A DNA stretch of 64,000 bases. Origin: Allorhizobium pseudoryzae. GTDB lineage: Bacteria; Pseudomonadota; Alphaproteobacteria; Rhizobiales; Rhizobiaceae. Shown one piece after another: positions 45,611 to 52,997 of the stretch. Position 1 is the first letter of the stretch, and each line of letters begins with the position of its first letter. The notes under the pieces are model-generated. The model was not told where the DNA came from. It made no database searches and saw only the letters and a list, made by a program, of their open reading frames with translations. The stretch spans positions 992,001 to 1,056,000 of the forward strand of contig NZ_CP049241.1 of assembly GCF_011046245.1 (NCBI RefSeq), written 5' to 3'. A program made the translations under genes and the position numbers.

Positions 45611-45638
45611 AACGCCGGGCCCTCGGGTCCGGCGTTTT
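45611..45638 (+). terminator. intrinsic terminator after infB
   Basis: AACGCCGG (45611-45618) pairs with CCGGCGTT (45629-45636), followed by TTTTCTGTT. It separates the infB operon from exbB. Confidence 0.8.
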
Positions 45639-45861
45639 CTGTTGCGGATCTGACCTTCATTGCCCCGGCGCGCTCAACCCGCACACACTTCTTTCGCGAT
45701 CGCGGCACAATATAGTTGCTAAACACACTCAAGTTTATTATCCCGTATCCATTCGAGGCCAGTCGTCGGACCGAGCTGTCCGGGCGCTCGTCAACGCGCT
45801 TGCCGGAGAAGGGCCTTGCGGCCAAGCGCCTGCACTGAAGTCCAATGTCCGGAGTTTGGCC

Positions 45862-47028
45862 ATGTCGATCAACGCCCCGTCCGCCCCCATCCCACACCGG
45901 CCGATGCTGCAATCGACCCGCGCGCGGCTTGCGCTCGTTGTCGTGGCCGCCGTTTTCTCCACCCCCGTACTGGCCCAAGACGCGACCCAAAACGCGACCA
46001 CGGCTCCCGATGCCGTAATGACAACGCAGCCGCGGGTGGTTGCACCATCAGCTGGCACTGTCTCCGAGCCACCCGTCGCGCAACAGGCTGAGACACAGCC
46101 TGAGCCCCTCCCGCCTGTGCAGGCACAGACGCAACCGGCTGCGCCCGGCGCGACCACTCCATCCGCAGAGCCTCAGGCCACCACCGATGGCGCCGCGCCC
46201 CGGTCAATGTCAGCGGCTCCAGCCACGGCGGATGAAAGCGTGCCGGAGGCGAGTGAGCCCACGGGTCTTCTGACCCAGTTCCTGACCCCTCAGCCGCGCA
46301 GCGACATTCCGCATGACCTCTCGCCGGTCGGCATGTTCCTGGCGGCCGACTGGGTGGTGAAAAGCGTCATGATCGGGCTGGCGCTCGCTTCCCTCATCAC
46401 CTGGACGGTGTGGCTTGCGAAGACGCTCGAGCTTGCCGGCGCCCGCCGCCGCGCCAAGAGCGTCATCAAGGTCATCCGCCACTCCAAGAACCTCACGGAG
46501 GCTGTCACGGCCACGGAACGGCGCGGAGGCCCGGCGGCCTCGATGCTGCGCGAGGCCGCCCGCGAACTCGCGCTTTCGGAAGGGGCGCTGGATCACGCCG
46601 AAAATGCCGGCGTGAAGGAACGCGTCTCCTCCATCCTCGGCCGTATCGAAGCCTATGCCGGGCGCCGCATGATGCGCGGCACGGGGGCGCTCGCGACGAT
46701 CGGTTCCGTCGGCCCCTTCGTGGGACTGTTCGGCACGGTCTGGGGCATCATGAACGCCTTCATCGGCATCTCGAAGTCGCAGACGACCAACCTTGCCGTC
46801 GTCGCTCCGGGCATTGCAGAGGCGCTGCTCGCCACCGCGATCGGTCTCGTCGCCGCCATTCCGGCCGTCGTGATCTACAACATGTTCTCCCGCTCGATCA
46901 CCGGCTATCGCCAGCTTCTGGCCGATGCTGCCGCGGGCGTGGAGCGACTGGTGAGCCGCGATCTCGATTTCCGCAAGGTGCCGCCCGGCCAGCGCAAGGC
47001 GCCTGTCTCGCTCGTCGCGGGAGAGTAA
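45862..47028 (+). CDS. exbB: ExbB: TonB-system proton channel subunit with long exported N terminus
   Basis: Part of the inner-membrane motor that energises TonB. A signal peptide (LALVVVAAVFSTPVLAQ) leads into a periplasmic Pro/Ala/Gln-rich segment of about 110 residues. The MotA/TolQ/ExbB domain follows with three membrane helices: ADWVVKSVMIGLALASLI, the helix starting GALATIGSVGPFVGLFGTVWG and the helix around EALLATAIGLVAAIPAVV. The N-terminal extension is characteristic of the rhizobial ExbB class. GGAG precedes the ATG at 45862. exbD starts one base after the stop. Confidence 0.93.
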   Translation: MSINAPSAPIPHRPMLQSTRARLALVVVAAVFSTPVLAQDATQNATTAPDAVMTTQPRVVAPSAGTVSEPPVAQQAETQPEPLPPVQAQTQPAAPGATTPSAEPQATTDGAAPRSMSAAPATADESVPEASEPTGLLTQFLTPQPRSDIPHDLSPVGMFLAADWVVKSVMIGLALASLITWTVWLAKTLELAGARRRAKSVIKVIRHSKNLTEAVTATERRGGPAASMLREAARELALSEGALDHAENAGVKERVSSILGRIEAYAGRRMMRGTGALATIGSVGPFVGLFGTVWGIMNAFIGISKSQTTNLAVVAPGIAEALLATAIGLVAAIPAVVIYNMFSRSITGYRQLLADAAAGVERLVSRDLDFRKVPPGQRKAPVSLVAGE

Positions 47029-47029
47029 G

Positions 47030-47494
47030 ATGGCCGGCGGAATCCGCGAAAATCACGGCGACGACCTGCCGGAAAACCACGAGATCAACGTCACCCCCTT
47101 CATCGACGTCATGCTCGTGCTCTTGATTATCTTCATGGTGGCGGCCCCGCTTGCCACGGTGGATGTGAATGTCGATCTCCCCGCCTCCACGGCCAAGCCC
47201 TCGCCGCGCCCGGACGAGCCGATCTACCTGACCATCAAGCAGGATCTCAGCCTCAATCTCGGCAATGACGCGCTGCTGCGCGAACAACTGGCCGCACGGC
47301 TCGACCAGCAGACGGACGGCAACAAGGATGCCCGCATCTTCCTGCGCGCCGACAAGTCCGTCGATTACGGCGAGTTCATGCAGGTGATGAACCTGCTGCG
47401 GGACGCCGGTTACCTGAAGATCGGCCTCGTCGGGCTGGAAACGCTTCCCGGTTCCGCCGCCCCTCCTCAGGGAGCCGCCGGAGCAACGCCATGA
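47030..47494 (+). CDS. exbD: ExbD: TonB-system energy-transducing subunit
   Basis: 154 residues with one N-terminal membrane helix containing the essential aspartate (INVTPFIDVMLVLLIIFMVA). A periplasmic domain follows, with DEPIYLTIKQD and IFLRADKSVDYGEFMQVMNLL, typical of ExbD/TolR. It sits one base after exbB and overlaps tonB by four bases (ATGA). The tight spacing fits a fixed stoichiometry. Confidence 0.95.
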   Translation: MAGGIRENHGDDLPENHEINVTPFIDVMLVLLIIFMVAAPLATVDVNVDLPASTAKPSPRPDEPIYLTIKQDLSLNLGNDALLREQLAARLDQQTDGNKDARIFLRADKSVDYGEFMQVMNLLRDAGYLKIGLVGLETLPGSAAPPQGAAGATP

Positions 47495-48459
47495 TGCTGA
47501 TGCAGAAAAGCCGCCGCGCCCGGCTGGGAGAAGCGGCCCTCTGGACCTGTGCCTGCGTCGTGGTGCTGACCGCGCATCTGGCGGCGGCTGCCGTCATGCT
47601 GCGCGAGGAACCTTCCGCTGACGCCGACGCCTCGCCGCCTGCCGCAATCATGATCGAACTTGCCCCCGAACCCGAAGCCGCCGTCACCGAAGAGACGGTG
47701 GTCAGCGAGGAGATGCAGGATTCGCAGGAGGTGAAGAGCGATACGGTCGAACCGGTGGAGGAACCACCACCGGACCCCGTGCCCACCCCGGACCCGGTCG
47801 TGGAACCGGTGCCCGATCCCCCCAAGGAGGTGACTGAGGCGACGCCGGAGGAACCGGTGATCGAGGAGCCTGAACCGGAAGAGCCGGTGCAGACGGCGAA
47901 GACCATTCCGGAGGATGTTCCGGAGCCGATCAAAGAACCGGTGGAGCAGCTTGCGCTTCTCGACAATGTGGACGTGCCGCTTCCGGTTATCCGTCCCGAA
48001 GAGATCGAAGAGCCGAAAGAGGTCAGGAAGGAAGAGCCGAAGCCGGTCAAGAAGAAGGTCGCCGAGCGTCCGAAACCGAAGCCGCCGGCACCGGCCGCAA
48101 AGGCTGCGGAACAGGCGAAGGCCGAGGTGCGCCAGTCCGACCGCACCGCGGCGGCAGCCAACTCCAACAGCCCGGCGGGTTCTTCCGTTTCTCCAGCACG
48201 CTGGCAGTCCAAGCTTGCGGCCCATCTCGGCCGCCAGCGCGGCAAATGCCCGGCCGCCGGCCGGGGCAGCACCGCCTATGTGACCTTCCGGATTGATGGC
48301 AGCGGCAATTTGAGCGGCGTTTCGCTCTCCCGTTCTTCCGGTTACGGTGATTTCGATCAGTATATGGTCGATCTGGTGCGGCGTGCTTCTCCCGTTCCGC
48401 CACCGCCGCCGGGAATTCCGGGCAAGGTCACGGTTCCTCTCGGCTATCGAAACTGCTAA
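47491..48459 (+). CDS. tonB: TonB energy-transducing protein
   Basis: 322 residues. There is an N-terminal membrane anchor (about 15-36) and a periplasm-spanning Pro/Glu/Lys-rich region (about 60-235; PDPVPTPDPVVEPVPDPP, then the basic EPKPVKKKVAERPKPKPP). The C-terminal TonB box-binding domain has YVTFRIDGSGNLSGVSLSRSSG and ends GKVTVPLGYRNC. It energises outer-membrane iron-siderophore or haem receptors, none of which are encoded nearby. Rhizobial exbBD-tonB is usually iron-regulated, but I could not identify a convincing iron box upstream of exbB. Confidence 0.92.
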   Translation: MMLMQKSRRARLGEAALWTCACVVVLTAHLAAAAVMLREEPSADADASPPAAIMIELAPEPEAAVTEETVVSEEMQDSQEVKSDTVEPVEEPPPDPVPTPDPVVEPVPDPPKEVTEATPEEPVIEEPEPEEPVQTAKTIPEDVPEPIKEPVEQLALLDNVDVPLPVIRPEEIEEPKEVRKEEPKPVKKKVAERPKPKPPAPAAKAAEQAKAEVRQSDRTAAAANSNSPAGSSVSPARWQSKLAAHLGRQRGKCPAAGRGSTAYVTFRIDGSGNLSGVSLSRSSGYGDFDQYMVDLVRRASPVPPPPPGIPGKVTVPLGYRNC

Positions 48460-48523
48460 TCCTGACGCCTCCCCCAAGGGATGGCGTAAGCCGCCATCCT
48501 GCATGCGTTTCAGGATCCTGCCC

Positions 48524-49513
48524 ATGCGTTATTCCCTTCCCGACCTCGAGCGGCAGATCGCCGCCGTTTTCGAAGCAAACGGCGTTCTGCCGCAATCGTC
48601 CCTCTCTGTGGCAAAGGCCCTTGTTGCGGCGGAAGCCGCCGGCCAAAGCGGCCACGGGCTTCGCCGTGTCCCCGCCTATGTGAAGCAGGTCCGGACCGGC
48701 AAGGTGGACGGCAAGGCCATGGCCAGCACCGAGATGCCGCGCCCCGGTGTGCTCGCCGTCAATGTCAATTACGGCTTCGCCTACCCGGCGCTTGATGTTG
48801 CGATTGAGGAACTCGCGCCCATGGCCCGTGCGCAGGGCATTGCCTGCGCATCCCTTTACCGCTCCCACCACGCCGGCGTAATGGCGCTGACCGTGGAGCG
48901 CTTTGCCGACCAGGGACTGGTGGCCATGATGTTTGCCAATGCGCCCGCCTCCATGGCACCCTGGGGTGGCCGGAAACCTCTTTACGGCACCAACCCGATC
49001 GCCTTTGCCGTTCCGGTCGCCGGGCAGGAGCCGATCGTCATCGACCTTGCCCTGTCAAAGGTTGCCCGCGGCAAGGTGATGGAGGCACAGCAGAAGCGTG
49101 TCGCCATTCCCGATGACTGGGCGCTCGACGTGAACGGTAATCCGACCACCGATCCGGATGAGGCGATCAAGGGCACCATGGCGCCGGCCGGCGGCGTAAA
49201 GGGTGCTGCGCTTGCCTTCATGGTCGAGGCGCTCTCCGCCGGCATCACCGGCGCGCTGTTTTCCTATGAAGCGACGTCGCTCTTCGATGACAAGGGCGCG
49301 CCGCCGGCGCTTGGCCAGTTCATCATTACCATCGATCCCCAAGCAACCGTCGGTGCCGGATTCGGCGCACGAATGGCAGACCTGGCCGGCGAGATGGCGC
49401 AGGAGGACGGCGTGCGCATTCCGGGACGACGCGGGCGCTCGTTGCGCGCCGAGGCCCTGCAGGAAGGGATCGAGATCGACGACGGTGTTTTGCAGGCCAT
49501 CGCTGCGCTTTGA
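48524..49513 (+). CDS. Ldh family (malate/L-lactate/ureidoglycolate-type) oxidoreductase
   Basis: A 329-residue NAD(P)-dependent dehydrogenase of the non-Rossmann LDH2/MDG2 fold. Visible features are the catalytic His region GQSGHGLRRVPAYV, SLYRSHHAGVMALTVE, the cofactor segment YGTNPIAFAVP and a helix containing DLALSKVARGKVMEAQQK. Members reduce or oxidise malate, lactate, sulfolactate, ureidoglycolate or delta-1-piperideine-2-carboxylate, and the substrate is not decidable here. ATG at 48524 (MRYSLPDLE) is favoured; 48503 is a possible alternative. It is followed by an sRNA on the other strand. Confidence 0.85.
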   Translation: MRYSLPDLERQIAAVFEANGVLPQSSLSVAKALVAAEAAGQSGHGLRRVPAYVKQVRTGKVDGKAMASTEMPRPGVLAVNVNYGFAYPALDVAIEELAPMARAQGIACASLYRSHHAGVMALTVERFADQGLVAMMFANAPASMAPWGGRKPLYGTNPIAFAVPVAGQEPIVIDLALSKVARGKVMEAQQKRVAIPDDWALDVNGNPTTDPDEAIKGTMAPAGGVKGAALAFMVEALSAGITGALFSYEATSLFDDKGAPPALGQFIITIDPQATVGAGFGARMADLAGEMAQEDGVRIPGRRGRSLRAEALQEGIEIDDGVLQAIAAL

Positions 49514-49640
49514 TCGAGAGCCAGGCGTTTCGGCGCCTGGCACACCTGCCCTGGAGCGGCTGTTCGCACTCCACCGGGCTCTGCCATTCACGGAGCCTGA
49601 GGGGTCAAGACGGGGATCTGTACGGAAAAGAAGCTGAAAA

Positions 49641-49763
49641 TGAAAAAGCCTGCCGCGGGAGGAGGTGCGGCAGGCTTTTAAACTCGATCGGCAATTGGGA
49701 GGAGGAGGAGGTTGCCGATCTCTATCTCGCGACGCTGGGAGGAGGAGTGCGTCGCTTCGATGA
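49641..49763 (-). ncRNA. CCTCCTCCC-loop sRNA (alpha-r14-like), copy 2
   Basis: On the minus strand there are hairpins GCGACGC/GCGTCGC (49729-49755), GATCGGCAA/TTGCCGATC (49686-49720) and a 13-bp terminator stem AAAAGCCTGCCGC (49644-49679) ending in TTTT. The first and last loops (ACTCCTCCTCCCA and ACCTCCTCCC) are identical to those of copy 1 at 11138-11259, while the stems differ by compensating changes. A -10 CTATAT at 49774-49769 with TTGTGT 16 bases upstream would start it near 49763. Probably a trans-acting RNA that binds ribosome-binding sites. Confidence 0.82.
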
Positions 49764-49930
49764 TTTGTATATAGCGAATACGATCAGGCCACACAAACGG
49801 CACTGCTGCATTGCAGCAATGCACTGGACGCAGAGCTTGCCCGCCAGTCACTCTTGGCCGCCAACACCTTAGGCATATTCAGCCCGCGCCCCATGCGCTA
49901 TAGCGGTTTTCACGACAGGAAAGGGAAGAC

Positions 49931-50554
49931 ATGAGCACGATCCGTTATCACGAAGGGGATATCTCTACAGAAGACGCTGCCCGTTATACGGGGGCCATCG
50001 CCATCGATACAGAAACGCTGGGCCTTGTGCCGCGCCGCGACAGGCTGTGCGTGGTGCAGCTTTCACCGGGCGATGGCAGTGCCGACGTCATTCGTATCGC
50101 GGCAGGCCAGACCACCGCTCCCAACCTCGTCGCGATGATGGCGGATGCCGCCCGCGAAAAGATCTTTCACTATGGCCGGTTCGATATTGCCGTGCTCTAT
50201 CATACCTTCGGCGTCACCACGCAGAGCGTGTTCTGCACAAAGATCGCCTCGCGTCTCTGCCGCACCTACACGGATCGTCACGGCCTGAAGGACAATCTGA
50301 AGGAACTGCTCGATATCGACGTTTGCAAGGCCCAGCAGCAATCCGACTGGGCGGCAGAAAAACTGTCGCCCGCCCAGCTGGAATACGCCGCATCGGACGT
50401 TCTGCACCTGCATGCGCTGCAGGAAAAGCTGATGCAGCGGCTGATCCGCGACAACCGGCTGGAGATGGCACAGGCCTGCTTCGCCTTCCTGCCGACCCGG
50501 GCGAAGCTTGATCTTCTCGGCTGGGAAGAGACCGATATCTTCGCGCATAGCTGA
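49931..50554 (+). CDS. rnd: ribonuclease D-type 3'-5' exonuclease (catalytic domain only)
   Basis: A DEDD-family exoribonuclease for tRNA 3' maturation or turnover. Exo I has AIDTETLGLVPRRDRL, Exo II HYGRFDIAVLYH, and Exo III YAASDVLHLHAL, supplying all four metal-binding acids and the tyrosine. At 207 residues it lacks the HRDC domains of E. coli RNase D, as is usual for the short rhizobial form. AGGAAAGGGAAG gives a good Shine-Dalgarno. A hairpin (GGTCAA-CAGGCT/AGCCTG-TTGACC) lies 12 bases past the stop. Confidence 0.92.
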   Translation: MSTIRYHEGDISTEDAARYTGAIAIDTETLGLVPRRDRLCVVQLSPGDGSADVIRIAAGQTTAPNLVAMMADAAREKIFHYGRFDIAVLYHTFGVTTQSVFCTKIASRLCRTYTDRHGLKDNLKELLDIDVCKAQQQSDWAAEKLSPAQLEYAASDVLHLHALQEKLMQRLIRDNRLEMAQACFAFLPTRAKLDLLGWEETDIFAHS

Positions 50555-51005
50555 TTGGCGACAAGGTCAATCAGGCTTAAAGCCTGTTGACCTATGGTCG
50601 GCGGACCAACACCCGTCGTACGGGCACGTCATGATTACGCCGACCATGCAGGCCTTCGAGCAGAGTGCGCTCCAGGCAAAGGCCGATGTGGCCGCGGCGG
50701 GGGATGACCTTTCAGAAGACGGGCCAGCCTCCGACCCGCCGGTCTTCGTGGGGAGCGACGAGACGGGGATTTACGCCCTTCCATTGGGGGATCCCGCTTC
50801 AAAACCCGCGCATTCCGCCCTTTTCCGTTTCGATTCTGCACAAAGTTAATCAAAAGTTTACGTTTTATCCGGATATTTAAGCATCAAACGGCACTTTGAC
50901 GCCATGAGGCGCCGCGGCAGCGGCCCATAACACGGTCGCAATAACAGAAGCATTCTGCCCGTCGCCGGTCTGTCCTTTTCAACCGAGACCGCGTGGAGCA
51001 TTGCC
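50555..51005. other. intergenic stretch with one doubtful small frame
   Basis: Contains a 28-base hairpin at 50566-50593 without a T-run, a possible small gene at 50631-50849, and a T/A-rich region at 50840-50882. That region has a CtrA-like site with one mismatch (TTAA-N7-TTTA at 50846-50860), upstream of the long gene at 51006. Confidence 0.5.
50631..50849 (+). CDS. possible small acidic protein, function unknown
   Basis: 72 residues (MITPTMQAFEQSALQAKADV at the start), acidic, no membrane segment. Third-position GC is moderately high, near that of real genes, but there is no Shine-Dalgarno before the ATG. The frame also continues back into the rnd gene end. I rate it as a weak candidate. 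Nothing in its sequence suggests a function. Confidence 0.3.
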   Translation: MITPTMQAFEQSALQAKADVAAAGDDLSEDGPASDPPVFVGSDETGIYALPLGDPASKPAHSALFRFDSAQS

Positions 51006-52913
51006 ATGTTGCCGCCTGTCGTTGCCCTTTCAGACACTGCGCTCAGCCAGTTCAATCAGTCGCCATACCTGCCGACCCCCAGTCGCGTCCAGATCGGCCA
51101 ACCGCGCGGTGACGCTGCCAGCGGTCCCCTGACCTCTCCCGCCGCCTTTGACAGCGACCGGCGCGATGTGCTCTCGCTGTCCGGCCAGTTGCAGCTGGCG
51201 CAGGGCCTGTCCTCCGTTGCGGAAGCCGTGGGCAGTGTGCTGAAACTGGCCCGCCACGAGGGCGAAACCCTCAACGACTATGCCGACCGCCTGGCCGAGA
51301 CGATCGCCGCCCTGCCGCCTGCCGAGCGGGTTGCGCTGCAAAGGGTCCTGATGCAGCTCTTCAAGGGCGTGACGCTGCGCCTGCTCGTCGACATTCTGAA
51401 GAACCCTTTCGGGCCGGAGGCGACCAGGCTCTCCCTGCAGCTGGAGACCGACGCTGCGGCGGAACGCGATCCGGTCACCAAGCTCGTCGTGACGTCCTAT
51501 CGGCAGAACGACGGATCGGGTGGCCTAATCGGCCCCCCGAATCGGCCGTTCCTGGCCACCAACGGTGGCACACCTCCTGCGGCCCTCGCACCGAAGGCGG
51601 CTCAGGCCGTACCCCCGGGGCTGACGGCTCCGTCACAATCGCCCGGCCTTTTGCCGGCCGCTCACCATTCCGATGGGACCGCAGCGCTGTTCGATGCCGA
51701 GGCATCTCCGCAGGCGCTCACCGCCAAGCCCGGGCAACCCGGAGCCGTTGCTCTCGTGGCAGGCAGCAGCCAGGCTTATCAACAGCAGGCGGCAGCGCTG
51801 GAATTTGTTGCGATGCCTGGCGCGCAACAGCAGATCTCCGGTGAGATCCGCGGCCAGAACAGTGGTGGGCCAAGCGTTCCGGTTGTACCGGTGCGTGCAG
51901 GGGGCGTGGAGAACCACCTCACGGCCATGCCGATGCCGAAAGCAGAGGTCGCGGAACCTGCACGGGCAGACAGGACGGCGGCGCGGACGCTCGAGCCTCT
52001 CCCGTCAGCGCGCGACGACGTGACCTATGATGGGCCCGCCCTTGCGCGCCAAGGGTCGCAGCGGGTGCCAGCCGCCGCCGGGTCCCTGCGCACAGCGACG
52101 AATACCGCCGTTCTTCTCCCGTCCGCAGGCAAACCGGCTGCGGCGATGATGGAGCCGGTTGCCGCTCGGACAATCGACCGTTACGCGTCGATCTTTGCAG
52201 GCGACAGTTTCGCCGATGAGTTTTCCTTCGGCCTCAAGGCCACCGCGCAGGCTTCGCCGGCATCCGTCGCATCGCCTGCAGCAACGGCATCCTCCAATCC
52301 GGCCCAACCGGCGTCATCAGCGCTGAATGCCGTTCTGCCCGGTGGTGTCGCACCGCAGGGCGTGCCGAATGAAGGCGCCAATTCCACAGTGCTTGATGCG
52401 CAGATGCGGGCGGCCGGCACGTCGGTATCGGTGCAGGCGGAAGCCACGGGCGCCGTGGCCATCGGCAATCCTTCCCCTGAGGCGGCTGTGCAGGCGCCCG
52501 GTGTGATGGCCGAGCAGGCCGTCCATCGGCCGGACGGCCTTCTTCCCCCCGCAGCGATGCACACCACGATGGCCACGGCTTTCGTACCGGCTTTTGTGCC
52601 CTACCCGATTGCCTCCCCCGCCGCCAAGGACAGTGGTGATCTTGTGCGTGCCGTGGAAGCGGTCAACGAGGATGGCCGTTCCGGCCGCCGCCGGCAGGGC
52701 CGCGGTCGGGAGGACCAGGCAAACGAGAACGGGCAGGAAGAGGCCGGAGACGAAGGCCGCGCGGACGATGAGCTGTCTGCGGCGGACATCGCGCAAACGC
52801 ATCCGGACAGGACGACAGCCGCCAGTAACCGCAATCAGGCGCCCACGGCCCATCTTTCGGGCGACCGCCAGGGCGAAGCGCAGGATTTCTACCAGCGCCT
52901 CGCTGCCTGGTAG
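51006..52913 (+). CDS. long low-complexity protein with an N-terminal helical domain, function unknown
   Basis: 635 residues. An ordered, helix-rich N-terminal region (about 50-165) has LSLSGQLQLAQGLSSVAEAVG, a segment around HEGETLNDYADRLAETIAALP and LQRVLMQLFKGVTLRLLVDI. About 400 residues rich in Ala, Pro, Gln and Val follow. A basic-acidic patch (GRSGRRRQGRGREDQANENG) and a C-terminal FYQRLAAW complete it. No signal peptide or anchor. The layout recalls flagellar hook-length control proteins or secreted scaffolds, but I see no diagnostic motif, so function is left open. The bidirectional terminator at 52947 ends it. Confidence 0.75.
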   Translation: MLPPVVALSDTALSQFNQSPYLPTPSRVQIGQPRGDAASGPLTSPAAFDSDRRDVLSLSGQLQLAQGLSSVAEAVGSVLKLARHEGETLNDYADRLAETIAALPPAERVALQRVLMQLFKGVTLRLLVDILKNPFGPEATRLSLQLETDAAAERDPVTKLVVTSYRQNDGSGGLIGPPNRPFLATNGGTPPAALAPKAAQAVPPGLTAPSQSPGLLPAAHHSDGTAALFDAEASPQALTAKPGQPGAVALVAGSSQAYQQQAAALEFVAMPGAQQQISGEIRGQNSGGPSVPVVPVRAGGVENHLTAMPMPKAEVAEPARADRTAARTLEPLPSARDDVTYDGPALARQGSQRVPAAAGSLRTATNTAVLLPSAGKPAAAMMEPVAARTIDRYASIFAGDSFADEFSFGLKATAQASPASVASPAATASSNPAQPASSALNAVLPGGVAPQGVPNEGANSTVLDAQMRAAGTSVSVQAEATGAVAIGNPSPEAAVQAPGVMAEQAVHRPDGLLPPAAMHTTMATAFVPAFVPYPIASPAAKDSGDLVRAVEAVNEDGRSGRRRQGRGREDQANENGQEEAGDEGRADDELSAADIAQTHPDRTTAASNRNQAPTAHLSGDRQGEAQDFYQRLAAW

Positions 52914-52946
52914 CCAGGCAAACGCCAGCTCGGACCCAACAGAAAA

Positions 52947-52974
52947 CCCGCCGGACGAGGTCCGGCGGGCTTTT
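52947..52974. terminator. bidirectional terminator between the 51006 gene and rpsA
   Basis: CCCGCCGGA (52947-52955) pairs with TCCGGCGGG (52961-52969) around five bases. TTTT follows on the plus side and, reading the other way, TTTTCTG. Confidence 0.88.
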
Positions 52975-52997
52975 CATTTCAGCAAAGGCAACGCGGA

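Noticed and set aside
45640..45861. Iron-responsive operator (RirA/Irr/Fur-type) before exbB
   Set aside because: Expected from rhizobial biology, but I could not find a convincing inverted repeat or TGA-N9-TCA motif near the AT-rich segment at 45708-45745.
50846..50860. CtrA site upstream of the 51006 gene
   Set aside because: One base off the TTAA-N7-TTAA consensus in an AT-rich patch; not reliable enough to list as a site.
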